The notes beneath the pieces are model-generated. The model worked only from the letters and a program-made list of their open reading frames with translations. It was not told the origin of the DNA and searched no databases. From an uncultured beta proteobacterium (GTDB lineage Bacteria > Pseudomonadota > Gammaproteobacteria > Burkholderiales > Burkholderiaceae_C), in the NCBI GenBank assembly GCA_903945325.1, contig CAJAVE010000131.1, forward strand, positions 21,429-85,428: 64,000 nucleotides of DNA. Direction: 5' to 3'. Numbering within the stretch: position 1 is the stretch's first letter; each line of letters starts with the position of its first letter. The position numbers and the translations under genes were made by a program. This document shows, one piece after another, positions 27,892 to 36,224 of the stretch.

Positions 27892-28956
27892 ATGGCACTC
27901 GTTTCAATGCGCGAACTGCTGGACCACGCCGCCGCCAATGGCTACGGCATCCCGGCCTTTAATGTCAACAACCTGGAGCAGGTTCAGGCCGTCATGGAGG
28001 CTGCCAAAGAAGTGGGCGCTCCCGTCATCCTGCAAGCCAGCGCCGGTGCCCGCAAATACGCGGGTGAAGCCTTCATCAAGCACCTGATTCAAGCCGCCAT
28101 TGAAGCCTATCCAAACATTCCCTTGGTTATGCACCAGGACCACGGCCAAAGCCCCGAAATCTGCCAGGGCGCCATCAACCTGGGCTTCAGTTCCGTCATG
28201 ATGGACGGCAGTCTGGAAGGCGACGGCAAGACCATTGCCAGCTTTGAATACAACGTGGAAGTCACCCGCAAAGTGGTGCAAATGGCCCACGCTACGGGCG
28301 TTACGGTGGAGGGCGAACTAGGTTGCCTGGGATCGCTGGAAACCATGAAGGGTGACAAGGAAGACGGCCACGGCACCGACGCCACCATGACCCGCGAACA
28401 AATGCTGACCAACCCCGAACAGGCCGCAGACTTTGTCAAGCGTACGCAGCTCGACGCCTTGGCTATCGCCATCGGCACCAGCCACGGGGCTTACAAATTC
28501 ACCCGCAAGCCCACAGGCGACATTCTGGCCATTGACCGTGTCATCGAGATCAACAAGCGCCTGCCCAATACCCATCTGGTGATGCATGGTTCGAGCAGCG
28601 TACCCCAGGATTTGCTGGCCATCATCAACCAGTATGGCGGCAAGATGAAAGAGACTTACGGCGTGCCGGTGGAGGAGATTCAGAAGGCGATCAAGTTCGG
28701 CGTACGCAAGATCAACATCGATACCGACATCCGCCTGGCCATGACCGCCGCAGTGCGTAAGTTCATGTTTGAGAACCCCGAAAAATTCGACGCCCGCGAC
28801 TGGCTCAAACCTGCTCGTGAAGCTGCCAAGAGCATCTGCAAGCAGCGCTATATAGAGTTTGGCTGCGAAGGTCAGGGTGCCAAAATCAAAGGCAACAGCC
28901 TGCAAGTGGTGGCGGGCCAATACGCACGCGGCGAACTGGCGCAGACCGTTCAGTAG
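27892..28956 (+). CDS. fba: Fructose-bisphosphate aldolase, class II
   Basis: Zinc-dependent aldolase interconverting fructose 1,6-bisphosphate with DHAP and glyceraldehyde 3-phosphate. The 354 residues begin [26 protein letters not shown]. The zinc-binding region [13 protein letters not shown] and the signature [15 protein letters not shown] follow, with [10 protein letters not shown] later. The type (CbbA-like) also serves the Calvin cycle in some relatives. ATG 27892 has AAGGAAA upstream. It is preceded by an FNR box and followed by a GC-rich repeat and a terminator. Confidence 0.97.
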   Translation: MALVSMRELLDHAAANGYGIPAFNVNNLEQVQAVMEAAKEVGAPVILQASAGARKYAGEAFIKHLIQAAIEAYPNIPLVMHQDHGQSPEICQGAINLGFSSVMMDGSLEGDGKTIASFEYNVEVTRKVVQMAHATGVTVEGELGCLGSLETMKGDKEDGHGTDATMTREQMLTNPEQAADFVKRTQLDALAIAIGTSHGAYKFTRKPTGDILAIDRVIEINKRLPNTHLVMHGSSSVPQDLLAIINQYGGKMKETYGVPVEEIQKAIKFGVRKINIDTDIRLAMTAAVRKFMFENPEKFDARDWLKPAREAAKSICKQRYIEFGCEGQGAKIKGNSLQVVAGQYARGELAQTVQ

Positions 28957-28973
28957 AGATAGAGCGCCCACAT

Positions 28974-29010
28974 TGCGCCTTGGGGCGGCCCGGCGGCGGA
29001 ACTGCGCCGC
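28974..29010. repeat. GC-rich dispersed repeat, copy 1 (partial)
   Basis: Contains TGGGGCGGCCCGGCGG, the core also found at 40737-40808 and, with changes, at 50853-50915. It lies in the fba-purC gap. Only the right part of the element is present. Confidence 0.6.
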
Positions 29011-29055
29011 GCTCATGCTCTCCGTTCCTTGCGATAATCCACAGGAATAGTTTCA

Positions 29056-29084
29056 GGCCCGTTGACTGTTCAGCGGGCCTTTTT
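29056..29084 (+). terminator. Rho-independent terminator between fba and purC
   Basis: The stem GGCCCG(TTGA)/(TCAG)CGGGCC closes on a CTGT loop and is followed by TTTTT. It ends fba transcription and lies only 12 bases before the purC start, so purC could also be subject to attenuation or use a promoter overlapping the hairpin. Confidence 0.8.
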
Positions 29085-29095
29085 CAATTGAAATC

Positions 29096-30004
29096 ATGAC
29101 TGTTACCGTACACACTTCCGCCCTGCACTCCCTGCCACTGCTTGCCCGCGGCAAAGTGCGCGACAACTACGCCGTGGGCGACGACCGCATCCTGATGGTG
29201 GCCAGCGACCGCCTTAGCGCGTTTGACGTCATCATGGGAGAGGCCATTCCGGGCAAGGGCAAGCTGCTCACGCAGATGGCGCTGTTCTGGTTTGACAAGC
29301 TCGGCCCCACAGGGCTGAATCTTTGCCCCATTCACCTCACGGGTGATGTCCCTGAAAGCGTGGTTCAGCTGGACGAAGTGGCTCAGGTCGAAGGCCGCTC
29401 CATGCTGGTAAAGCGTCTCAAGCCACTGCCGGTGGAGGCCGTGGTGCGCGGCTATCTGGCAGGCAGCGGCTGGAAGGAATACCAGGAGAGCAGCGCGGTG
29501 TGTGGCGTGGCATTGCCAGCCGGTCTAAAAAATGCGTCGAAGTTGCCTGTGCCCATTTACACACCCGCAGCCAAGGCGGCAGTGGGAGACCACGACGAAA
29601 ACATCACGTTCGAGAAAACGGTGGAGATGATTGGTTTGGACCTGGCAACCCGTATCCGCGACACCAGCATCGCCATCTACAAAGCCGCCGCAGAATTCGC
29701 TCTGACCAAGGGCATCATCATTGCCGATACCAAGTTTGAATTCGGACTGGATGCCGATGGCACACTGACCCTGATGGACGAAGTGCTAACCCCCGATTCC
29801 TCACGCTACTGGCCCGTGGAGAGTTACCAGGAAGGCACCAACCCACCCAGCTATGACAAGCAGTTTGTGCGCGACTGGCTGGAGCAGGCACTGGTGGATG
29901 GCAAGCCCTGGAGCAAGACACCACCCGCACCGCGTGTGCCCGATGCGGTTATTGCCAAGACAGCAGCCAAATACCAGGAAGCATTGGATCGACTAACGGC
30001 TTGA
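29096..30004 (+). CDS. purC: Phosphoribosylaminoimidazole-succinocarboxamide synthase
   Basis: Adds aspartate to CAIR in purine biosynthesis. The 302 residues show [21 protein letters not shown], the signature region [23 protein letters not shown] and [13 protein letters not shown], and [13 protein letters not shown]. This is the longer (about 300 aa) form. It is separated from purE/purK by about 10 kb. Its last 12 bases overlap the end of the convergent DUF3141 gene. Confidence 0.97.
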   Translation: MTVTVHTSALHSLPLLARGKVRDNYAVGDDRILMVASDRLSAFDVIMGEAIPGKGKLLTQMALFWFDKLGPTGLNLCPIHLTGDVPESVVQLDEVAQVEGRSMLVKRLKPLPVEAVVRGYLAGSGWKEYQESSAVCGVALPAGLKNASKLPVPIYTPAAKAAVGDHDENITFEKTVEMIGLDLATRIRDTSIAIYKAAAEFALTKGIIIADTKFEFGLDADGTLTLMDEVLTPDSSRYWPVESYQEGTNPPSYDKQFVRDWLEQALVDGKPWSKTPPAPRVPDAVIAKTAAKYQEALDRLTA

Positions 30005-32347
30005 CGTTCTTTTTGCGGCCTTCGCAACTTTCTTTACGGGCGCCACTTTTTTAGCGACAACTACCTTCTTTTGAGCTGCCTTGGCCGCGGGTTTCACCGC
30101 TGTCGCAGACTGTTGGGCAGTGGGCGGCTCTTCAAAAGACTCGGTCAGCTGGCGTGCCATCGCGATAACCCGTTCCGGGTCGACGCCCAGTGTGCCCATC
30201 AGGAATTCGATGATTTCCGAGCGCGGGTTGGCCAGCGTAGGTTCAATCATCATTACTGCTGCTGACACGGCTAGTGCGCGCTCGCGGCTCACCGTGGTGG
30301 GTAGCAGTTGCTCCAGGGCGTTGAGGGCTTCAACCGGCGCCACTGCCGTGATGCGGGCCTGCGCCTTGAGCAGTGTCAGCCAATTGGTTTGAGCGCCGGC
30401 GTTGCCCAGCGTGTCGGCGGGCAGTTTGGCGAGCAACCTGGCCAGTCTGAAACTGCGCCGCTCAAACGAGCCAATCGACACCATGCCGGCCAGCACGATG
30501 CGGCAGACCGCTTCGGCAAAACCGCCTTCGGCGAGGTGGGGCAGAACGGCCGCGCGGGCGGCTTCTATTTCATGCAGCGCGCGTGCATGGGCCACTTCAG
30601 CGTCAGGTGCGTCCGGCTTGAACAGTGCGCCTAACATCTTTGGCCCATACAGGGTGCGGGCCAGCTTCACGGCTGAAGCATCGCGGTCATCACGGTACTT
30701 GTTCAGCGCCTCGCTGATTTGCGCGTCCAGCTTTTTTTCCATTTTGCGCAGTGGGTTTTCATCAGACACCGTGACCCGGTTGGCGCGCGCCTTGTTGGCT
30801 TCTTCGTGAATGATGGATGCAAAGGGGAACGTATCCGAAAACATCTGGCGCTGCATGCGCAAGGGGTGCATTTTGGTCATGGCATCGGCCATGGGGCGGG
30901 TGGCCATCATCTTGATCCAGGGACGCACCAGTGATTTGTAGAGTGTTGCGTTGAGTTCGGACACCTTGCTGATGGTGGAAAACAGGGCTTCTTCTTCACG
31001 TCCCTCGGGGTTCAAGGCCAGTATGTCTTTCATGGTGCGGTGCTCGTAGTGCACCGTGTAGTCGCCGGGTTCCAGTTGCTCCCAACGCAAGGACTCCAGT
31101 CCATCTTTGGCTTCAAGCTTCATCTCGTACAAACCGGGCGGCAGACTCTCGATGACGTCCAGCGACGTGACCAACTGGTCATGCTCCTTGCGTGCAATGT
31201 CGCCGCCCACAAAAATGCCCAGGTGACCCACGCTCTCGTGCAGCACGTAAATGATGGTGCGCCCGGCCGCAGCAATAGCGCGCTCGTCACCCCAGGTGTC
31301 AATGATCCAGTCCAGTGCCTGTGGCACGGGCGTGATGTTGTCGCCGTGGGAAGCGAACACCACCACGGGGGCGGTGATGGCACGCAGGTCAATGGCCTTG
31401 TCGCCATCCATCACGGTACCGCGGGCGAGGCGGTTGCCGACGAACAGATTTTCGACAATGGCCTCAATCTCGGCACCCGTCATGCGGAAGAAACCACCCC
31501 ACCATTTTTCAAATTCCAGAAAGCGCTTGGCCTCAGTGTCGATGTTGGACCACAGTTTGTAATAGCGATTCCACAACGTATTGGCCGGGTTGAGCTTTTC
31601 GAAATTCTCCACCAGGTGCGCACCATCAAAGCGGTCTGCGCCCATATCTGCGGTCATGGATGCCAGCCACGAGCCGCCCAATGCTGCGCCCGAGTAGCGC
31701 ATGGGGTTCAGGGTGGAACTGCCCGCCCAGTAGGACAGCGGTGCACCTACGATCATCAAGGGGCCAAACAGGTCGGGACGCGTGGCGTTGAGCGCCATCA
31801 TGGCCCAACCGGCCTGGCAGTTGCCGATGACAACGGGGCGTGCCTTGCAGGCCGGATGGCGGGCAATGACTTCTTCCATAAACCTGCCTTCAGCGTGCAT
31901 CACGGTGAATAGCGTCTGGCCTTCTTCGGGTTGCGGACGGAAGGCGATGAAATACACGGCATGGCCGGCGCGCATGGCCACGCCCACTTCAGAGTCGAAT
32001 TTAAAACCACCAATGCCGGGGCCATGGCCTGCACGCGGATCCACGACAACGACGGGGCGCAGCTTGGGGTTCACCGGCATGCTGTCGGGTGGCAGCAGAT
32101 GCAGCAACGCGTAGTTGCACGGCTGTGCCAGCTCTCGACCGTCCAGCACCACTTCGGAGTTGAACTTCAAAAGCGAAGGCGTGCCTTTTTCCAGGTTCTC
32201 GATGTAGGAGTTGCCCCGGTTGAGCAGCGTGTCCAGGAACAGCACGGTCCGCTGGGCGGCATCGGTCCAGTAGTCGCCCAAGTCAACGGCTGTCGCGGGG
32301 CCGGTTGATGGGGTGGGTTTTTGATTTTTGGTTTTTCGCTCGGTCAC
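29993..32347 (-). CDS. DUF3141 protein, PHA-synthase-like alpha/beta hydrolase with Lys/Ala-rich tail (GTG start)
   Basis: A 784-residue protein of the DUF3141 family, often labelled 3-hydroxyalkanoate synthetase. The alpha/beta-hydrolase core shows [17 protein letters not shown] and a nucleophile-elbow-like [12 protein letters not shown] with Cys, as in PHA synthases; a late [10 protein letters not shown] carries an acid and GHLGIFV a candidate His. The last about 30 residues ([25 protein letters not shown]) are a basic repeat tail like those of PhaF/histone-like proteins. GTG 32347 is chosen for its AAAGGA box 7 bases upstream; the frame is open to 32515 without such a site. Polymerase or thioesterase activity is not established. 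It is divergent from the HDOD gene. Confidence 0.85.
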   Translation of the reverse strand: MTERKTKNQKPTPSTGPATAVDLGDYWTDAAQRTVLFLDTLLNRGNSYIENLEKGTPSLLKFNSEVVLDGRELAQPCNYALLHLLPPDSMPVNPKLRPVVVVDPRAGHGPGIGGFKFDSEVGVAMRAGHAVYFIAFRPQPEEGQTLFTVMHAEGRFMEEVIARHPACKARPVVIGNCQAGWAMMALNATRPDLFGPLMIVGAPLSYWAGSSTLNPMRYSGAALGGSWLASMTADMGADRFDGAHLVENFEKLNPANTLWNRYYKLWSNIDTEAKRFLEFEKWWGGFFRMTGAEIEAIVENLFVGNRLARGTVMDGDKAIDLRAITAPVVVFASHGDNITPVPQALDWIIDTWGDERAIAAAGRTIIYVLHESVGHLGIFVGGDIARKEHDQLVTSLDVIESLPPGLYEMKLEAKDGLESLRWEQLEPGDYTVHYEHRTMKDILALNPEGREEEALFSTISKVSELNATLYKSLVRPWIKMMATRPMADAMTKMHPLRMQRQMFSDTFPFASIIHEEANKARANRVTVSDENPLRKMEKKLDAQISEALNKYRDDRDASAVKLARTLYGPKMLGALFKPDAPDAEVAHARALHEIEAARAAVLPHLAEGGFAEAVCRIVLAGMVSIGSFERRSFRLARLLAKLPADTLGNAGAQTNWLTLLKAQARITAVAPVEALNALEQLLPTTVSRERALAVSAAVMMIEPTLANPRSEIIEFLMGTLGVDPERVIAMARQLTESFEEPPTAQQSATAVKPAAKAAQKKVVVAKKVAPVKKVAKAAKRTSSR

Positions 32348-32532
32348 GGTCGTGTCCTTTAAAAATGCCTGATCGTCGGCACTGTCCGGTAGAAGAATTG
32401 TGAACCTTTGCAAAGTGCATTGTTTGCGCTGGGTCATCGTTTCATGCAAGCCTGTCATTGCAGCATGGCTATTGGCAGTGTTCAGTGGCAAACTCAATGC
32501 ATCAATCAATTGCACCAGGGAAAGACACCGCC

Positions 32533-33393
32533 ATGGAACTTAAAAGCCTGCTCGAACAAACCAACAAGCTACCCACTATTCCCAAGGTTGCCCAGCAATT
32601 GATTGCCAGCTTCAGCAATGACGATGTGTCTATCGACGACATCTCGCGGCAACTCTCCGCCGACCCCGCCCTCAGTGCCAAACTGCTGCGCCTGGCGAAC
32701 TCGGCTTACTTTCACCTCTCGCGCACCATTGGTACCGTGGACGACGCTTTGCGCATGCTGGGCTTTGTCATGGTGCGCAATCTGGTGCTGGGCAACAGCA
32801 TGACCGCAGCCTTTCGCAACACCAAGGGCATGGACCTGCAACAGTTCTGGCGCTACAACCTGTACACGGCTTGCGCATCGCGCTGGCTGGCCGGGCGCGA
32901 TGGCGTCAACGCCGACCTGGTGTTCACTGTGGGCCTGATGCACGGCATTGGTCAGTTGCACATGCACGCCGCCATTCCCGAAGCCATGGCGCCCATCGAC
33001 AAAAAGCTCAATGTGCTGGACGCGGGCCGTGCCGCGCTGGAGCAAGAGACGCTGGGCTTTCACTTCGGCGATGTGTCGGGGTCGCTGGCCAAGATATGGA
33101 ATTTCCCTGAACCCATCATTTTGGCCTTGCAAAGTGTTCCCATTCCGCTGGCTGCAAGCGATTTTTACGAACCAGCGGCCTGGGTGCACATGGGTGCGTG
33201 GTTGGCGCGTACCGAGGTGTTAAAGACTGCCGCGGAAGATGCATTGGCCAGTTACCCCACGGATGTCGCCAAGCGATTGAAGCTGTCGCCCGATTGGGCG
33301 CCGGTGCACGGTGGCGACGCAACTTGCCCGCTGGAGGATGGAATGCCGCCTTTGAAGGAGTTGACCGACGGATTGGAGGCGATGATCAGCTGA
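32533..33393 (+). CDS. HDOD domain-containing signalling protein
   Basis: A 286-residue stand-alone HDOD protein. The domain is a degenerate relative of HD phosphohydrolases and generally acts as a signalling or scaffold module. Visible motifs are LPTIPKVAQQLIASF, DPALSAKLLRLANSAYF, VRNLVLGNSM, and FTVGLMHGIGQLHM. There is no GGDEF, EAL or receiver domain. ATG 32533 follows an AGGGAAA site; an in-frame ATG at 32458 lacks one. It precedes the MaoC-Pta gene by 132 bases and is divergent from DUF3141, so it could regulate that cluster, but this is inference. Confidence 0.88.
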   Translation: MELKSLLEQTNKLPTIPKVAQQLIASFSNDDVSIDDISRQLSADPALSAKLLRLANSAYFHLSRTIGTVDDALRMLGFVMVRNLVLGNSMTAAFRNTKGMDLQQFWRYNLYTACASRWLAGRDGVNADLVFTVGLMHGIGQLHMHAAIPEAMAPIDKKLNVLDAGRAALEQETLGFHFGDVSGSLAKIWNFPEPIILALQSVPIPLAASDFYEPAAWVHMGAWLARTEVLKTAAEDALASYPTDVAKRLKLSPDWAPVHGGDATCPLEDGMPPLKELTDGLEAMIS

Positions 33394-33398
33394 AAAAC

Positions 33399-33412
33399 TT
33401 GACTTGCATCAA
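33399..33412. promoter_or_regulatory. FNR/ANR-like box TTGACTTGCATCAA upstream of MaoC-Pta gene
   Basis: Matches TTGAT-N4-ATCAA with one mismatch (C for T at position 5). It is centred about 120 bases before the MaoC-Pta start, in the 132-base gap after the HDOD gene. It is a second such site in the window, upstream of a fermentation-type operon, which makes a real FNR/ANR target more plausible. Confidence 0.55.
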
Positions 33413-33525
33413 AATGTGGATGTACAACCCGTCTTCTTGAGTCTTTAGCCTAGGGTTTACCCGCGTTATTTGGCACAATCGGCTTATTGCTGCGATGCAG
33501 CACCCATTGACTGGATATTTTTGCC

Positions 33526-34959
33526 ATGAACATGATCCCAAGTGAAGAATTCATTGAAAACGTCACCTACGACGAGTTGAAGGTCGGGCGCAGCGCGCGC
33601 ATGCTGCGCACCCTGACCTTGGCGGACATTCAGGCCTTTGCAGCCGTATCGGGCGACACCAACCCCGCTCATCTCGACCCTGAATACGCCAAGGACAGTT
33701 TGTTGCATGGCGTGGTGGCGCACGGCATGTGGGGCGGCACGCTGATCTCGGCTTTGCTGGGTACGCAGTTCCCCGGTGCGGGCACCATTTACCTGGAACA
33801 GGTGTTGCACTTTGTCAAAGCCGTGCGCGTGGGCGATACCCTGGCGGTCACCGTGACGGTGTTGAGCAAGGACGACGCCAAGAAGTCCGTTGAAATGGAT
33901 TGCCAACTGGTCAACCAGCGGGGTGAGCGCGTGTTGCATGGTGTTGCCCGCGTACTGGCACCCACCAAGAAAGTGCGCCTGCCCAAAGTCAGCCGCCCGC
34001 AGATTCAATTGTTTGACCCCGAGGCCCGGTTCAAGGACCTGCTGGCCCTGGGCAATGGCCTGGAAGCTGTGCGCTGCGCCGTGGTGCACCCTTGCGATAT
34101 TGGCTCGCTCAGCGGCGCCATCGATTCAGCACGGTATGGCCTGATCATCCCGGTGCTGATTGGCCCCGAAGTGCGTATCCGCCACCTGGCTGCCGAAGGT
34201 GGCATTGACCTCACCGGGGTTGAAATCATCTCCGTGGAGCACAGCCACGCTGCGGCAGAGATGGCCGCCACTCTGGCCGCCAAGGGTGACGTCGAAGTCA
34301 TCATGAAAGGCAGTCTGCACACCGACGAGCTCATTCTCGCTGTGCTCAAGCAGCCCACGCTGCGCACCGGGCGACGCATGTCCCATGTGTTCCGGTTCGA
34401 CATCCCGCTGTACAGCAAACCGCTACTTATTACCGACGCAGCGCTCAACATCCACCCCACGCTGGCCGAGAAGGTGGACATCATCCAGAACGCCATCGAC
34501 TTCGCCCGCATCATGGGTGTCGATGAACCCAAGGTCGCGATTTTGTCGGCCGTGGAAACCGTCAACCCCGGTATTCCCTCCACCATCGATGCAGCGGCGC
34601 TTTGCAAGATGGCAGACCGCGGCCAGATCACTGGCGGTATCCTGGACGGCCCGCTGGCCTTTGACAATGCCATCTCCAGCGAAGCCGCAGAGATCAAGCA
34701 CATCCACTCCGTCGTCGCAGGCAATGCTGACATCATGGCCGTGCCAGACCTGGAAAGCGGCAATATGCTGGCCAAACAGCTGGAGTACCTGGCCGGTGCC
34801 TCCGGTTCAGGACTGGTGCTGGGCGCCCGCATTCCCATCGCGTTGACCAGCCGGGCCGACGGCCCCACCAACCGCGTTTCCTCCGCCCTGCTAGCGCTGC
34901 TGGCTGCACACAATGCGCGACGCACCCATGCGCGCAAGGTCTGGAAAGACAAAGAGTAA
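33526..34959 (+). CDS. Bifunctional enoyl-CoA hydratase / phosphate acyltransferase (MaoC-Pta fusion)
   Basis: Fusion of an (R)-specific enoyl-CoA hydratase and a phosphotransacylase. The N-terminal MaoC domain (about 8-150) has the hydratase-2 motif AVSGDTNPAHLD with catalytic Asp and His and GVVAHGMWGGTLISALLGTQ. The C-terminal Pta/Ptb domain (about 165-475) has DIGSLSGAIDSA, KGSLHTDELI and DGPLAFDNAI. It lacks the DRTGG-type N-terminal region of long Pta enzymes and resembles phosphate butyryltransferase. With the downstream kinase, 15 bases away, it would convert acyl-CoA to acyl-phosphate to acid plus ATP. The natural acyl chain is unknown. Confidence 0.92.
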   Translation: MNMIPSEEFIENVTYDELKVGRSARMLRTLTLADIQAFAAVSGDTNPAHLDPEYAKDSLLHGVVAHGMWGGTLISALLGTQFPGAGTIYLEQVLHFVKAVRVGDTLAVTVTVLSKDDAKKSVEMDCQLVNQRGERVLHGVARVLAPTKKVRLPKVSRPQIQLFDPEARFKDLLALGNGLEAVRCAVVHPCDIGSLSGAIDSARYGLIIPVLIGPEVRIRHLAAEGGIDLTGVEIISVEHSHAAAEMAATLAAKGDVEVIMKGSLHTDELILAVLKQPTLRTGRRMSHVFRFDIPLYSKPLLITDAALNIHPTLAEKVDIIQNAIDFARIMGVDEPKVAILSAVETVNPGIPSTIDAAALCKMADRGQITGGILDGPLAFDNAISSEAAEIKHIHSVVAGNADIMAVPDLESGNMLAKQLEYLAGASGSGLVLGARIPIALTSRADGPTNRVSSALLALLAAHNARRTHARKVWKDKE

Positions 34960-34974
34960 AGACCGGGAATCATC

Positions 34975-36156
34975 ATGGCCATCCTCGCTGTCAACGCCGG
35001 TTCATCGACCCTCAAATTCTCCCTTCATCCACGCCACGGCGCGCAGGCGTTGCCCAGCGTGCTGAGTGGCAATATCCAGGGTCTGGAGCCTGGTGGCTCG
35101 CCCGAGATGGGTTGGTCGTTCAATGGTGTGTCGCACAAGCAAACGCTGGCTGCAGGCGAGGGCAGCCCCTTTGCACGCGCACTCGTCGCGCTGCGCACGC
35201 TACTGGCGACCGAACCCGGCGTGCCTGCCATCGAAGTCGTGGCGCACCGCGTGGTGCATGGTGGGGCGGACTACTCGGCCAGTGTCATCGTCACGCCTGA
35301 GGTGTTGGCACACCTCACGCAACTGAACTCGCTGGCACCCTTGCACCAGCCGCACAACCTGGAAGGCGTGCGCGCCTTCCAGCAGGCCTTTCCCGAATTA
35401 CCGCAGATCGCCTGTTTTGACACGGCCTTTCACGCCACGCTGGCCGAAGTGGACTATGCATTTGCTTTGCCCCAAGCGCTGGCCGACGAGGGCGTGCGCC
35501 GCTACGGCTTCCATGGTTTGTCGTATCAGTTCATCATGGACACGCTGCTGGAGCGCAGCCCGCGCGCCCGTGGCCGCGTGCTGATGGCCCATTTGGGCAA
35601 TGGCGCCAGTCTGTGCGCCGCGCGTGATGGCAAAAGTTGCGCCACCACCATGGGTTTCTCGGCGGTCGATGGGCTGATGATGGGCACCCGCACCGGCGCA
35701 CTGGACCCCGGCGTCATCCTCTACCTGCTGGAGCAGGGCTGGGACCACAAACGCCTGCAAAACCTGCTCTACAAGCAAAGTGGCTTGCTAGGCGTGTCCG
35801 GCATTTCGGCTGACATGCGCCGCCTGCGGGCCGAGTCCAACCCTGCTGCGCAAAAGGCCATCGCCATGTTCACCCACCGGGTGGTGCGCGAAAGCGGCGC
35901 CCTGGTTGCCTGTCTGGGCGGCCTGGATGTACTGGCCTTCAGCGGTGGCATTGGCGAACATGACGCCGTACTGCGCGCCGATGTCTGCACACAGCTGGGA
36001 TATCTGGGTGTGCACATTGACCCGGTCCTCAACGCAGCAGCGGTGGGTGATGCGGTCATGCCGGTACACCTGCCGCAGAGCACAGTTGAAGTGTGGGTCG
36101 TGCCCACCGACGAAGGCCGCGTTGCCGCGCGGGATGCTGCGCGACTGATTTTTTAG
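34975..36156 (+). CDS. ackA: Acetate/propionate family kinase
   Basis: Reversibly phosphorylates acetate (or a longer short-chain acid) using ATP. The 393 residues carry the ASKHA phosphate loop LAVNAGSSTLKFSL, the substrate region VAHRVVHGG, FHGLSYQFI, LMAHLGNGASLCA, and VDGLMMGTRTGALDPG. It is located 15 bases after MaoC-Pta, with a GGGAA ribosome binding site, so the two are co-transcribed. Substrate preference between acetate, propionate and butyrate cannot be told from sequence. Confidence 0.95.
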   Translation: MAILAVNAGSSTLKFSLHPRHGAQALPSVLSGNIQGLEPGGSPEMGWSFNGVSHKQTLAAGEGSPFARALVALRTLLATEPGVPAIEVVAHRVVHGGADYSASVIVTPEVLAHLTQLNSLAPLHQPHNLEGVRAFQQAFPELPQIACFDTAFHATLAEVDYAFALPQALADEGVRRYGFHGLSYQFIMDTLLERSPRARGRVLMAHLGNGASLCAARDGKSCATTMGFSAVDGLMMGTRTGALDPGVILYLLEQGWDHKRLQNLLYKQSGLLGVSGISADMRRLRAESNPAAQKAIAMFTHRVVRESGALVACLGGLDVLAFSGGIGEHDAVLRADVCTQLGYLGVHIDPVLNAAAVGDAVMPVHLPQSTVEVWVVPTDEGRVAARDAARLIF

Positions 36157-36160
36157 GCGA

Positions 36161-36212
36161 ATCGGGCTCCAGCCCTCGTTAAATATGCGCAACCAGCTAT
36201 AAAATTGATAGC
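36161..36212 (-). repeat. Two-palindrome element, copy C (intergenic)
   Basis: Read on the minus strand: GCTATCAATTTTATAGC (36212-36196), then TGGTTGCGCA, an AT-rich spacer, ACGAGGGCTGGAGCCC. It is the best match to the deduced consensus. It fills the gap between the convergent ackA and diguanylate cyclase genes and may also serve as a weak bidirectional hairpin. Confidence 0.85.
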
Positions 36213-36224
36213 GTTTTATCAGAT

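Noticed and set aside
29083..29094. Palindrome TTTCAATTGAAA just before purC as an operator
   Set aside because: It overlaps the terminator T-tract and is low complexity; chance is a sufficient explanation.
31040..31912. 290-codon plus-strand frame opposite the DUF3141 gene
   Set aside because: Antisense shadow; the DUF3141 frame has conserved hydrolase motifs and a good GTG start.
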